DNA of 64,000 nt from contig JAFEMH010000981.1 of assembly GCA_022495995.1 (NCBI GenBank), positions 434,001 to 498,000 of the forward strand. Reading direction: 5' to 3'. A program made the translations under genes and the position numbers. The notes under the pieces are model-generated. The model made no database searches and was not told where the DNA came from. It saw only the letters and a list, made by a program, of their open reading frames with translations. This document shows, in pieces, positions 1 to 12,007 of this stretch. Within the stretch, counting starts at the first letter, position 1. Each line of letters opens with the position of its first letter. The stretch is from Adenophora triphylla var. japonica (lineage: Eukaryota > Streptophyta > Magnoliopsida > Asterales > Campanulaceae).

Positions 1-691
1 GTAAGAAACCGAGATTTTCTTCAGCTCAGGCTTGATTTCTACATCTTCAACTCCAGGAAGTTCTTGGAGGAAATTGATTAGTATGATCTCGGAATTATCC
101 GTCCATATTCCTTCTACTTGTAGATGTATTTTGCTTGTTTCTCCTCCCTTTTGAATCAAAATGGCTTCAAAACCAGAGTCTTCGACACATTTTAATAGCT
201 GACTGCAGCAAACAGCGTTCGGATCAAAGTGAACTTCGGCTAATTCTATCGCTAATGCAACTCGGGCTTTCTGAACACCATGAATTGCTTGCAAAGAAGA
301 TTCAACAGTTCTGCAACAAGCAGTGCAGGTCATTCCATTTATACGTATTCGACATACTTGAATAAATTTCACATTATTCGAAATCAGTCTGGCCTCAAAT
401 CCAAGATCCTCAATAGTCTTGATGATTCTTTCCTCCTACATAAAAACGACAAAACCTTGCTATAAGATGCTATTACAGAGAGGAGAACACAAAATTTTAA
501 CGGATTAATTAACTTACGTTAACCAAACTTGGATGAAAGATAACTTGAGCTCTGTTGTTTAAGACATCAACTGATGCTTGTTTGATCCCGGGAAGCTGCT
601 TTATCGCCTTCTCCACTGTCCCGGAGCAAGCCGTGCAGGTCATTCCGGTGACGGAGAAGATGGCTTTGGCTTCTGATGATGATTCTTCCAT
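1..691 (-). CDS. HMA5-like copper P1B-ATPase, 5' part (runs off left edge)
   Basis: Two exons of a heavy-metal-transporting P-type ATPase are seen on the minus strand: exon 1 at 691-518 (58 codons from ATG) and exon 2 from 435 to the window edge (145 codons, open throughout). The 82-bp intron has GTAAGT and TAG borders and keeps phase 0. The protein shows two heavy-metal-associated (HMA) domains with intact GMTCTAC metal-binding motifs, then the start of a third, degenerate HMA-like domain. It has the same architecture and exon phase as the complete neighbour at 1404-8588, so the two are tandem paralogues, but it lacks that gene's N-terminal extension of about 45 residues. By family knowledge HMA5-type pumps export Cu(I) and are fed by ATX1-like chaperones. 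The catalytic ATPase part lies outside the window, so integrity cannot be judged. Confidence 0.9.
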
Positions 692-910
692 GTTCTTGCA
701 ATGAATGTGGTTTAGGCACAGAGTTTTTACTTTCTTTTTTTTGATGAAGCATGAAAATGAAATACTCCGTATTTAGTAAAGTTGCTCCACTTCCATTGTT
801 AGTATTAATATTATTCCAAAAGGTAAAATGTGTAGGGTGCCACCATTTCTAATTTAAATTTGTATTTTTTTTTATTCATCGATTTGACAGTATTTTTATA
901 GAGTTAGTCT

Positions 911-1280
911 GACAAAAAAACGCGTTTTTTTCTAAGCTTAGGAAAAACCATTTTTACACTGGCACTTAATAACACTAACACTGGCACTTTGTTACACTAA
1001 CACTAACACTTTTTTACACTAACTATAACACTTTTTACACTGACACTTAATATACATGCACAGACACTTTTTTACACTGACAATTTGTTACACTAACACT
1101 GACACTTTTTTTACCGGCACTGACACTTTTTACACTGGCACTTAATATACATGCACTGACACTTTGTTACACTAACACTGACACTTGTTTTCACTGGCAC
1201 TTTGTTACACTAACACTAGCATAGCGGAGGAAACAAAACACGTTTTTTCTAAGCTTAAGAAAAAACGCGTTTTTTTTAAG
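911..1280. repeat. Degenerate ACACTGACACTT array between AAACGCGTTTT-type inverted ends
   Basis: A roughly 370-bp unit lies in the HMA5 intergenic space. It holds about fifteen imperfect copies of ACACTGACACTTTTT-like words. It is bounded by oppositely oriented ends of the type AAACGCGTTTTTTCTAAGCTTA at about 917-945 and 1240-1275, which makes it look like a MITE with an expanded core. Related arrays lie at about 9100-9510, 25690-26040 and 41570-41860. Nothing coding is seen in the remaining 692-1403 spacer. Confidence 0.6.
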
Positions 1281-1403
1281 ATTTTGGCATTTTTTATACT
1301 ACTTATAAGTTATATACAACAACTTTTATTTCACATTTAACACAGGGCAACCTTACTCTTTTCACAAAACTACCACAATGATATTTATTACACAAGGCTT
1401 GTT

Positions 1404-4400
1404 CTAGTACACAACTTTAATATAATTTGACAGCAACACCCACTCAACTGTAATTCCTTGTATCTCAACCATATCCAGTAACTTTGGCCTTCTGTAATAT
1501 TTCAGCAACAGTGAGCAACAAACCACACTCACCGACGAGGCAGCCATTGCAGCTCCAGCAATCCATGGTGGAAGTCGGAACCCAGTTGATGGAAAAAGGA
1601 TTCCGGCAGCAATTGGGATGCCAAGAACATTATAACCCAAAGCCCAGATGTAATTGAGACGGATTCTTGAAAAAGTTTTCCTTGAAAGATCAATGGCAGT
1701 AATCACATCTTCTAAGTTGCTTTTCATTAGCACAATGTCTGCTGCCTCTATGGCAATGTCCGTTCCTGCGCCTATAGCCATGCCAACATCTGCTGCTACC
1801 AGTGCTGGGGAGTCGTTGATTCCATCTCCCACCATTGCCACCGTATATCCTGCAGCCTGTTAATAACAAGTTTGTAAAATTGTAGTCTAATAAAGAAAAT
1901 AGATTGTAACAAAATTTCGAATAGAATCCCCTTGTTAATTTGCGATATATTGACGCAATATTTACACACTTTTGCAATTTGGCTCAACATGATTCCCAAC
2001 ATTACCTTTTTCTTTAGCAATTCAATGTAAAAATTGATGAAATGTTTATTTTTTAATAGAAGTAGATGGAAAACTTGACGAACATCTTTTTAAAAGTGTA
2101 ATGCCACCCTTGCAGATCAAATAACTCGCATTTTCTACTATTTCATCCATCAATGTCAATTAAATTGAGTGATATACTTAAAATGTAGTACTCTAGTTAA
2201 ATGTACAAGACTTTACTGCATATATATAAGTATGTTAATTAGTGTTAATAGCAATGATGATCGGTAGTGATCGTGGTTTTCCATAGTTACAGCCTACATG
2301 TCGACTATAGGAGCGACATGACAATTTTTTAAGATGATTGTTAAGTTTTTTTTATCAACTTCACTTACAAAATAATAATTCGTTAATTTTTACATTGAAT
2401 TGCTAAAAGAAGTTAATGTTGGAAATCAGGTTGCGAAAAATGAAATGTTGGGAACCAAATTGCAAAAGTGTGTAAATATTGGGTAACTATATTGCAATTT
2501 GGCCATTGTAGAACCTACTTAAACAATAGATGGATGCAGTAATGTATAATGCATAAAATGCTACCTGCAATTCCTTCACTTTCTCTGCTTTGTGCTCTGG
2601 TTTGGCCTCTGCAATAACAGAATCGATTCCAACTTCTTTAGCAATAGAATTTGCGGTTCCCCAGTTATCACCTGTTACCACAATACTCTTGACTTTCATT
2701 GACTTGAGAATGGTGATGACTTCACGAGCACCTGGCTTTAACGGATCAGATATGGCAAGAATTCCAGAAAGCTCTCCATCGATAGCAACAAGAATCCCTG
2801 TTTGAGCCAAGCTTTCTGTTTCTGCTAGAATTTCTTCAGCATCTATTGAAATATCAATGTTTTGGTCCAACATCAAGCTTTTGTTTCCAACCATTATTTC
2901 TTTGTTTCGAACAATAGCCTTAACACCATGGCCAGTTACGGATTCAAAGTTTTGGGCTTCTGGCCAAAGAGGGTTCTCTTCATCTTCTCTGAATTTCTTG
3001 GCATACTCAACAACAGCCTTTGCTAATGGGTGTTCACTGTTCACCTGATACAATACGAGTGCAATAAAACTAACAATATTAGTGTCATTATCCGTAACAT
3101 AATCTAGATATCACACACACAAAAAAAAAACAGTAATCTTGAAGAGATGGAAAATGGGGGATTTTAAAGATAATATTCATAATCCAACAAAAATATACCT
3201 CAGCTGCTGCAATCAACTCATAGAACTCCCCAAGTACCATGTTCTTTAAGAGTTTTGTGTTAACGACCACTGGCTTACCGACTGTAAGGGTCCCCGTCTT
3301 GTCAAATACAATGCAGTTCACCTACAAAATAACAGTGCTCAAATTGAGGATCTTTCTAAAAGTTAACATTTAAATTACTACCTCCGTCCTAAAAATTCGG
3401 AAAAAAAATCATCAGAACAAATTTAAAAAAAAATATATTCATTTTTGGGACAGAGGTAGTACAAAAGAAGAACAACAGGCTGACCTTATGTGCACTTTCT
3501 AGTGCCTGGCCGCCTTTAATAAGGATACCCTGAGATGCCCCAACTCCAGTACCAACCATTACAGCAGTTGGAGTAGCCAAGCCTAGAGCACAAGGGCAGG
3601 CAATAACCATAACAGAGATTCCAAACTGTAGAGCAAGCTGAAAGCTATCCATGGAAGAAGGAATCCAAGATTTTGGATACCCATCAAGTTTTCCAGCTAG
3701 AAACCATGCAAACCAAGTCGAAAATGAAAGTGCAATAACCTGCAACAAATATGAGCATGATTCCTCTTTCAGAACAAAAAGAATACTGTATTTTAAAAAA
3801 TAAATCAAAAAGAATAAATTTGATGAGAAAGCAAATAAGCTTACCAGAGGCACAAAAAACTTGGAAATGCGATCAGCGAATTTCTGAACAGGAGCTTTAG
3901 CCATCTGTGCTGATTCAACTAGCCGAACAATCTGAGAAAGGGCACTTTCTGACCCGACCCGTGTTGCCTGAATATGGAGCACCCCATTCTCATTGACTGT
4001 ACCCCCGATCACAGGGTCACCTTTCCTCTTAGCCACTGGCCGGGCTTCTCCTGTAATCATGCTCTCATTTACATGGCTTTGCCCCCAAACAACAAAACCA
4101 TCAGAAGCCACTTTTGCACCTGGAATAATCTTGATCACATCATTCTTTTGAATCAAACGACTATCTATCTCTTCCTCATTGACCACATTCCCTTCGTGGT
4201 CAAAAGTCAACAAAGTTGCTGTACCAGGAGCCAAGTCCATAAGCTTAGCAATGGCTTCTGATGTCTTGCCTTTAGCTAAAACCTCAAGGTATTTCCCAAG
4301 TAGAATAAACGAAATAAGCATGGCACTGGTTTCGAAGAAATCTGTAGCCTCAAAATGTTGGGAACTTGCAGCTCTCAGCACAGAGTAGACGGAGTAAAAG

Positions 4401-7400
4401 TAAGCTGCATTTGTCCCTAGGGCAATCAAAACATCCATATTTGCAGAACCATTTCGTAGTGATTTATAAGAACCAGTATAAAATCTTCTGCCAATAATGA
4501 ACTGTACAGGCGTACATAAAATCCACCTTATAAGCTGGCCCACAGTCATCATATTTACAATCTTGACATCAAGTCCGCGTTTCAGTCCTGGGATATACAT
4601 AAAAACCATTGAGGTTAAGAATACCGGGATAGTAAAAATCAAACTCCAAAGAAAAGATCGATAGTATTGCTTAATTTCTTCTTGTCTATGAGCATCTCGT
4701 CCTCCTCCTTCAGGAAATATCATTGCCTTATATCTCCTTGACCCGGTTGACTCAACAACTTGGATAAAATTTCTGGGGCCCGTCATATCTGCTTTGTAAG
4801 AAATGGAAAACTTTTTGAGCTCTGGATCAATTTCAATAACTTCAACTCCAGGAAGTGCTCCAATAGAGTTTTCAAGTATCCTCATGGAATTATCAGTTCG
4901 CATTCCATCGATTTTTAATTGTATTTTGGTCATATCTTCCCCTGTACTGAGCAATATTGCTTCAAAACCCGTGTTGTCTATGGTCTCCATAATTTGATTA
5001 TGGCTCACAACTTTTGTGTCGTAATGTACTTCAGCTTCTTCAGTTGCTAATGCCACTTGGGCCTTTTGTACTCCAGGTAGAGCCCTCAAAGCAGACTCTA
5101 CTGTTGTGGAGCAAGAAGTACAAGTCATTCCTTTAATGAGGATCCGGCATACTTGGGAGGATTTTTCATATTTCTCTTCTTTAATCAATGTGGCTTGGAA
5201 TCCAACATCTTCAATTGTTTCACGGATGGTTTCCTCCTACAGTAACAAGAAAATAAACAAGATTGTAGCTTTAGCAAAAATGATGAAGTGGAATACCAAA
5301 TGAACGCTTGGAGACGTCTACAACAAAGAGAGATAGTCCCTCTTTATCAGTTTTTTTTTCTCTTTATTAGTTAGTCAGATATCAGAACCACCAAGTTAAT
5401 GATTAAAATCAGTCCTAATATTTTACTCGTGATTCTAGGTTTATGTAACTTGGAATACTATCAATTCAATCTGTGTGGCTATAAAGAAAGAAAAGAAGCT
5501 CTGGACTAAAGGTCACTGCTGATTGTTCTCATAAAATTTCAGTTGAATTATCTAATTTGGCAACAAACAAAAAAAACACAAGCATGGAATGTTCTCATTT
5601 AGCTTTTACTGTGAAGTAGCCAAACTTAGATGAGAAAAGCGAGCTTTTCTCAGTAATGAACAAGTTTTTAAGAATGTTGGCGAAATTACAATAACAGAAG
5701 GAAAAGAATTACAGAAATTGAAATACAATTATAAACTGAAATTGGAACCAAAAACTATAAAGAAACAAAACGGCAGTAACAGAATGTTGTTGTGCACGAG
5801 CCCTGATCAATCAGTCTCCTTAAAGACTTATTCGTCCCCTCGCCAATAGTGCTTGAGGCTGCCTTGTACGCGAGTCTCTCAGGATATAACGTGCGGACCG
5901 GGGCACTTTGCACCTAAAGTTCCCGGCGAATTGGCAGTGTGCCTGGACAGTATCACCACCACAATGCGAATATGCAAGGAGGCCAAGGAAAAGATGTAAC
6001 AATATGCAACGAGAGATGAACCTAAAGTTCCCGGCGAATTGGCAGTGTGCCTGGACAGTATCACCACCACAATGTGAATATGCAAGGAGGCCAAGGAAAA
6101 GATGTAACAATATGCAACGAGAGAGAGAGAGAGGGGAGGCTGCTGGAAAACTTGGTGTGCTCAAAATGGTTTGTGAGGCTCTATCTTATAATCATAACCG
6201 ACCAAAATGAACAGTCAGAATTATTCACGAAATTAACACCATTTTAATTTCGTATTAATCCTGATTCAACTGTTACAAACGAAAGAAATCAAATATGATG
6301 TTAAGCATTTAAGTGTTAGTTGCAGTTACAAACTGTTTCATGGGAATTTTCTGATTCGAAATTTAAAAAAAATATAGCAAAAGGTGGGCTAGCGCGAGTA
6401 GGCCAATTTGGAGCCACATTTGTGTCCGCGCGTATGCACGTGAATTCAGTCCATGATTTGCACACCCCCCTATATGCCACACTTTCATACCCCATATCAA
6501 AGTGTAGGAGTATTTAAACTTGCCAGATTTTACATTCTCATTCCATGTGGGATAACCACATTTTCTCTCTTTCAACCTACTAACTTTGAGCCTTAATATC
6601 TCATTAATCCATTAATCATTTTGGACAAATAAATATTTGTTTTCAATGCTCTCATGGAGTAGAACACAAACCCACATTCAATTTGGTTATTTAACAAATA
6701 ACCCATTTAGGAAAAATTCTCAAATTTTCTTCACACCCACTTATATTTTCCAACAAAGAACACATTGATGAAGGAACATTTCTACAGCGTTTACTGAATC
6801 ATTTAAAATGTCAATTACGAACATAACTAGTAGGTGTAAAACAAGATTTTTCCAGTTCAGATCCTACAAAATCTAGTGAACCTTTTAAGATAGCTAGGTG
6901 TAACTTCAAAGTTAAGTATGTTAAAAAAATTATGAAAAAACCCTTAGATTGCACCAACTGTGAAGCCAAATATAGCTTCTTCCATACCTATCACTTCAAG
7001 TATCCCATGATTACAATCAATTGTCTCCCCAACCACACTTAAATATACCCAACAACTAACTATATTTTTGTGATCTAAGAATCTGTAAAATTACCAGTTT
7101 TTGACAAAACTTGCATTGACCAAGTTTGACTTTCAAGACAAAAAGGAGCAACTATGACATAAGGTGACATTAATTAGAGCAATCCAATAATTTAGAATGT
7201 TATAATCAATGTATTAAGTCATGAAAAAGACAGTAAAAGAAAGTAATAGACATTCACCAAACTGCACTAAAACGTTAAGTCAAATTGAATCTCCCTACCT
7301 ACCACCTTATAGAACAGTCGTTTAATGATAATTCTATAAGTTTGATCATCCTTGATTTCTAGGTTGATAAGATTTAATACTTCATTCCTAAAAATTGGAG

Positions 7401-8588
7401 TTATAAGGTTAAAATAAAAGTGCATGATCATAATCAATCGTTTTATAATTACACAGAACAAAACTGTTCATATAGATCTACCCTAGCTGCAATTAATAAA
7501 TAAAACAGCAATGAAACTAAACAACGAAAGCGAAAAAGAAATTCGTGATATATTTCCTTAATAAGTGGTTTCTAGGTTGTATGTATATTAATACAATGTT
7601 ATAATAAAACTTAAGTCATTCATATCAATTCTCTCTCCCTCTCCATGTATGAATTGACTTCGTCTATCGTCCTTTATTCTATTATGGTATCAGAGCATAG
7701 ATCCAATAATGGGACTTCTTCGCCAAACCCACCACCATTCGCTTCGCCACTCTACCAATCCTTTCTCCCCCCCCCTCCCTCTCCGTTTTTTTTTCTTAAA
7801 CATTCGACACTTCTTCTCCCATAGTCGAACAACTAAACTCCTAGGCCTTTATTCTTCTTCTTTTTCACTTATCTCAATGTCACGTTGAGTACTATTTCTC
7901 ACCTTCCTAAATTTTCTCTTTTCTTAAATTTTTCACTTAGTCTCATCTTCAGCCATATACAAAAACCCACACAATTACCCATTCTTCAACACCTCCTAAA
8001 TCATAACACTAAATTGCTTCCTCAATGGCCGCCCCACCCTAACACCACACTTGAGCTATTCACTCAATCTCCCTTTGAAAACAAAACTCAATCGTCGATG
8101 AGACGTAAAATTATATAGTTCCTTAATTAATAAGTGATTTCTAGGTTGTATATATATTAATACAATGTTATAATAAAACTTTGAGTCATTCATATCAATT
8201 CTCTCTCTCTCCATGTATGAATTGACTTCGTCTATCATCCTTTATTCTATTAATTCGTAATGAAATTCACAGAAACTAAAATAGAACTTACATTGACAAA
8301 GCTGGGATAAAAGAGGACTTGGGCGCGGTTATTCAACACATCAACAACGGCTTCTTTGATCCCGGGAAGCCGTTTAACAGCCTTTTCAACAGAGCCGGCG
8401 CAGGCGGAGCAGGTCATACCGATGACCGAGAATAGAGCTTTGGATTCCGATCCTTCCATGTTTGATGACTCCGCCCCTTTTGGGTACTTTGGCATTGATG
8501 GATAGTGCGGCCGCGGCGACATGTCGGAACCGCCACCATAGCTATCGCCGCCGCGTATACACGCGAACGTTAAGAATTTTGCCGCCAT
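1404..8588 (-). CDS. HMA5: Copper-transporting P1B-type ATPase, HMA5-like (complete, six exons)
   Basis: Six exons join in phase 0: 8588-8292, 5236-3845, 3739-3485, 3321-3199, 3044-2565 and 1856-1404, giving 999 aa, close to Arabidopsis HMA5. Every intron has GT-AG borders; intron 1 is 3055 bp and holds a TRIM and an old LTR fragment. HMA domain 1 has GMTCSAC (Cys60/Cys63), domain 2 GMTCTSC (Cys138/Cys141), and a third domain is degenerate. Core motifs are all present: TGE at 494-496, the membrane metal site CPC at 611-613, DKTGT with phosphorylated Asp655, SEHP with His694, GDGIND at 859-864, and a C-terminal YN...MAASS pair of transmembrane segments. By family knowledge it pumps Cu(I) out of the cytosol using ATP. 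ATG 8588 is preferred over the in-frame ATG at 8669 because a TATA box sits at 8676-8685. The C-terminal tail after residue 980 differs from what I recall of the family. Confidence 0.95.
1938..2500. mobile_element. Long-inverted-repeat element in HMA5 intron 5
   Basis: The two halves of intron 5 are imperfect inverted copies of each other over about 100 bp. TTTACACACTTTTGCAATTT appears near 1960 and its reverse complement near 2475. No coding sequence and no clear target duplication are seen. This looks like a small foldback or Mutator-like non-autonomous element that intron splicing removes. Confidence 0.55.
5790..6128 (-). mobile_element. Old fragment of a copia LTR in HMA5 intron 1
   Basis: Read on the minus strand, this matches the second half of the LTRs of the copia element at 14291-20868: GTTGCATATTGTT, CCTTGGCCTCCTTGCAT, GGTGCAAAGTGCCCC, GGTCCGCACGTT and then TCTTTAAGGAGACTG, in LTR order. 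A short stub of the same fragment survives at about 38570-38640 in block B, so this insertion is older than the segmental duplication. Confidence 0.75.
5913..6128. repeat. Two tandem 108-bp units inside the LTR fragment
   Basis: Units 5913-6020 and 6021-6128 are almost identical. Each begins CCTAAAGTTCCCGGCGAATT and ends near AATATGCAACGAGAG. The duplication creates small spurious reading frames on both strands. Confidence 0.85.
7546..8252 (+). mobile_element. TRIM (terminal-repeat retrotransposon in miniature)
   Basis: Direct repeats at 7546-7684 and about 8112-8252 (near 140 bp) flank a non-coding core. TGGTATCAGAGC, the primer-binding site for initiator tRNA-Met, follows the first repeat immediately at 7685-7696. 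ATTCG is duplicated at 7541-7545 and 8253-8257. The block B paralogue near 40440-40460 is the empty site with a single ATTCG. The element lies 40 bp inside HMA5 intron 1, next to the exon 1 donor. It has no gag-pol and must depend on proteins from another element. Confidence 0.92.
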
Positions 8589-8675
8589 TCTCCACCTGAG
8601 ACTCTTCTTTCTCTCCGTCCGTTGGCTCTCCTGCGAAAACGGGTTTGAAAAAGTGATTTGCTTTTTCAAATGATC

Positions 8676-8685
8676 TTAATTTATA
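8676..8685 (-). promoter_or_regulatory. TATA box of HMA5
   Basis: On the minus strand GAGTATAAATTAAG lies about 90 bp upstream of the ATG at 8588. A start 25-35 bp downstream would leave a leader of roughly 55-65 nt and excludes the in-frame ATG at 8669. The same box is present, duplicated in tandem, upstream of the block B pseudogene. Confidence 0.6.
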
Positions 8686-9099
8686 CTCATTCAACCCTAT
8701 TACAAATTGCACTTTTTCTTTTTATTGTTTTTTTTTTTTAACAATAAGTTATTTCTCAAAATATTAATTTTATAATTTTTTTTTAACTCACGTGTCATAT
8801 CCACATCAATACAAATGATTATAATTTTATTTTTTATTAAAATTATTTAAAATAATTATTAAAATAAAATAAGATTATTTGCTCAAAAAATAAAGTAAGA
8901 CTATCAAATCAAAAGGTTGTATTCTCTAAAAGTGAAACAATTATGGGAGAATGCCCCATAAATTATAAAAAAAAAATCATAATAACTCATAATTTTTTTT
9001 TCATGTTATATTATCAGGTTGTATTATTTTATAATAATAAGTCAAAATCTTTAAAAAAAAAAAAAACGTGTTTTTCTTTAATTTTAGAAAAAACGTGTT

Positions 9100-9510
9100 T
9101 TGATTCTCCCGTTAGTGTCAGTGTTAGAGTTATTGTAACAAAGTGTCAGTGTAAAGAGTGTCAGTGCATGTATTATTAAGTGTCAGTAGTGTTAGTGTAA
9201 AAAAGTGACAGTATTAGTGTAACAAAGTGTCAATATAAAGAGTGTCAATTCATGTATTATTAAATGTCAGTGTAAAAAAGTGAAAGTGTTATTGTTAAAA
9301 AGTTTAAGTATTAGTTTAAACAAATACCAGTGTGAAAAGTGTCAGTGCATGTATTATTAAGTGTCAGTATAAAATAGTATCAGTGTATAATAAAAAAATT
9401 ACAGTGTTAGTATAAAAAAATGTCAGTGCTAAGAGTGCCATTGCATGTATTATTAAGTGTGAGTGTAAAAATAATTTTTCATTAAATTTAGAAAAAAACG
9501 CATTTTTTAT
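9100..9510. repeat. Degenerate AAGTGTCAGTGTTAGTGTAA array
   Basis: About 400 bp of imperfect AGTGTCAGTGT words, broken by recurrent GCATGTATTATTAAGTGTCAG, is bounded by AAAAACGTGTTTT-like and AAAAACGCATTTTTT-like ends. It is the inverted relative of the array at 911-1280 and the block A counterpart of 41570-41860. The flank 8700-9100 is AT-rich and empty. Confidence 0.6.
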
Positions 9511-9708
9511 AACACAAACTCTAATAATAATATTGTATACATGATAATTCATATTATTTCATACTCATGTAATATAACATTGATGATCACAGTTGGTGCC
9601 GACGCCGCCTACCAACGGCGACCGGTGGCGGCGGTGGGCTACAGGGCAACGGTGGTGGTGTTAAGAGGCAGTATTGATGATGTTGTATCATAATTTTTAA
9701 ATAATGTA

Positions 9709-9993
9709 CTCCCTCCGTCCCGCCGATCTTAAAAAAACTTTTCATTTTGGGCGTCCCGCCGATCTTAAGAATTTCAAAAATGGAAAGTTTTTATTAATTT
9801 TATATTTAATGGGACCCACATGTCATACTCACAATAACAATCCACTCACTATTCATCCCACTCATTCTCTCACCTATTTAATTTTTCACACTCACAACAC
9901 TTCTTTCACTCATTCTCTCTCCTAATACTATAATAATATTCCTTAATCTCCGTGTCATTTCAATTTTTCTTAAGATGGGTGGGACGGAGGGAG
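9709..9993. mobile_element. Stowaway MITE
   Basis: CTCCCTCCGTCCC at 9709 is inverted at 9981-9993, and TA is duplicated at 9707-9708 and 9994-9995. The block B paralogue near 46520 reads straight through with a single TA. GC-rich, non-coding sequence at 9590-9700 precedes it and is shared with block B (43105-43180). Confidence 0.93.
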
Positions 9994-10262
9994 TATATTG
10001 AATTTATTATAATATAATACTGCATAATAATTTAGTTTACGAGGCATTTAAATTAATGCAAAACTTGAATGGAAGTGATTTATTTGAAAAGAAACTTATG
10101 GACATTTAAATTAATGAGAAATTTGAAGAAAAGTAATTTTTGTGCAAAAGAAAATTATGAGGCAAATTTCCAACAATTATTAGCCTTTTATAGGACTTTT
10201 TTTTTCTTCTTCTTTTCAACCTACTCATATTGTTATTTGTTTTATAAAATAATATCACAATA

Positions 10263-10839
10263 CTCCCTGTTCCGTTTGAAAGGGCACAAATTTTCTTTTT
10301 GGACATTTAATTTGAAAGGCCACAACCCAAAAATGAAAAGTTTTTTATTACTTCTTTATTTGTGGGACCCACTTGTCATACTCTCACAATAAATACTCCC
10401 TCCGTCCCGCCAAGAGTGTCACCCTTTTAGGGGTGACACGCAAATTAAGAAAAAGTGTGGGAAGAAAAAATATTGTGAGTGTAGTTTGAAAATAGGAGAG
10501 AGAATTAGTGGAGGAAATAGTGAATTTAAAAAGTGTTGTGAGTGTAGAGGAGAGAGAATTAGTGGAGGAAATAGTGGATGGGGTAATAGAATATTATAAA
10601 ATATTTCCTTTTTAGGAAAGGGTGACGCTTTAAACGGGACACCCTTTTGAGTAAAAAGTGACGCTTCGAGTGGGACGGAGGGAGTATCCATTAATTATTC
10701 TCTACCCCACTTTCTCTTTCTTACATCATCTTTCACTCACAACATTTATTTTATCATATATTTTTTCTCTTTTCTACATCACTTTTCTTAATTTTTGTGT
10801 AAGAATACAAAAATACCCTTTGAAACGGGAAGGAGGGAG
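10263..10839. mobile_element. Stowaway MITE, outer element of a nest
   Basis: It starts CTCCCTGTTCCGTTTGAAAG and ends with an imperfect inverted copy at 10820-10839, next to TA on both sides. A second Stowaway (10396-10684) is inserted inside. Block B lacks the whole nest near 47053. Confidence 0.85.
10396..10684. mobile_element. Stowaway MITE nested in another Stowaway
   Basis: CTCCCTCCGTCCCGCC at 10396 and GTGGGACGGAGGGAG ending at 10684 are terminal inverted repeats next to TA. It sits within the older element at 10263-10839, so insertion order is clear. Confidence 0.92.
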
Positions 10840-10894
10840 TATTTGATAATTACTGTACTTGTTTTTATATATTTTAGATTATAACGTAACATAA

Positions 10895-11757
10895 GACCAT
10901 GTTTAATGGTGAACGAAAAATTCGTTCACCACGTGAACGAAACTGGCCTGTGAACGAAATTTCGCTCACGCCAGCTTACATTCTGTAGTGGTGAACGAAT
11001 TTTTCGTTCACAGAAATATTTTTTAATAGAAATTTGATATTATAAAATTAATAATATACATTAATAAATATTATTTTTTATTAACATCATTAACAATAAA
11101 TATAATTTTGAAAATCTTGTTTTTTTTGCTAATAAATATTATTATTTTTATTAACATCATTAACATTAATAAATATTATTTTTTATTAACATCATCCCGT
11201 AATTACTCATAATCAAAAAAAAAAGAAAATCTTGATTTTTTTTTCTAATTATAGAGAAAGGAAATATGGAAGAAGAGATGTACATAATCTAGCTATCTTG
11301 AGCTCTATTTATAGGGGAAAAAATAAACGTTTTTGAAATTTTGATCTAAACGACGTCGTTTGACGCAAGAGAAAATTAAAATATATAAAAAAAATAAAAT
11401 TTTATCAAATATATACAATAATTTTTTTTATCATTTTTAAATAGTAAAATATTAAAATTATGTCAAATATTATAAAATTAGACTCTATATATAGAGAAAA
11501 AGAATTTATAAACATTTTTAATATTTTTATTTCAATAATATAATTTCAAAAATGTCAAAATTATAAAATACACATATAGCCATTATAGCCATGAACGAAA
11601 TTTTCGCTCACGAATTGCCTCACGAATGAACGAAACTCATTAACGAAATTGCTTCACATACGAACGAAATTTCGTTCACCACTAATTGCCATGAACGAAA
11701 TTTCATTCACGAAATTGCTCTTGGTGAACGAAATTTCGTTCACCATTAAACATGCTC
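10895..11757. mobile_element. PIF/Harbinger-type non-autonomous element (863 bp)
   Basis: The ends are GACCATGTTTAATGGTGAAC and, inverted, GAGCATGTTTAATGGTGAAC. TAA is duplicated at 10892-10894 and 11758-11760. At 60215-60225 in block B the uninterrupted sequence ACATAAAAGATTG has a single TAA. A 3-bp TAA/TTA duplication is the hallmark of PIF/Harbinger. The ends are loaded with copies of the palindrome GAACGAAATTTCGTTC. The core is AT-rich and non-coding. Confidence 0.88.
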
Positions 11758-12007
11758 TAAAAGATTGAAAATTGAGGCAAGAGAAATGTGAAGTTGATGA
11801 GGCTGGGAGGTTGCGTGTTCCCTCCAAAACCAAAAGACGTCTTGCTATCACTACTGGGCCCCGCTTCAGGTTCGCGGGCTAACTGAAATCATTCGACTTT
11901 GGCGCCAACCTCAAAAGTACTTTATTTATTTCAAAAATTAATTTTTATTTTTATAATATTCATTCTAAGACAAAATCATTGTTTTTGACTTTTTTCTATA
12001 AAGTTTA

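Noticed and set aside
7685..7696. TGGTATCAGAGC, and the same at 26311, as possible tRNA-Met gene pieces
   Set aside because: They are primer-binding sites complementary to the tRNA 3' end, placed directly after LTRs; no tRNA cloverleaf surrounds them.
8589..8669. Upstream in-frame ATG of HMA5 at 8669
   Set aside because: It lies 7 bp from the TATA box, so it would not be in the transcript; ATG 8588 fits the family N terminus.
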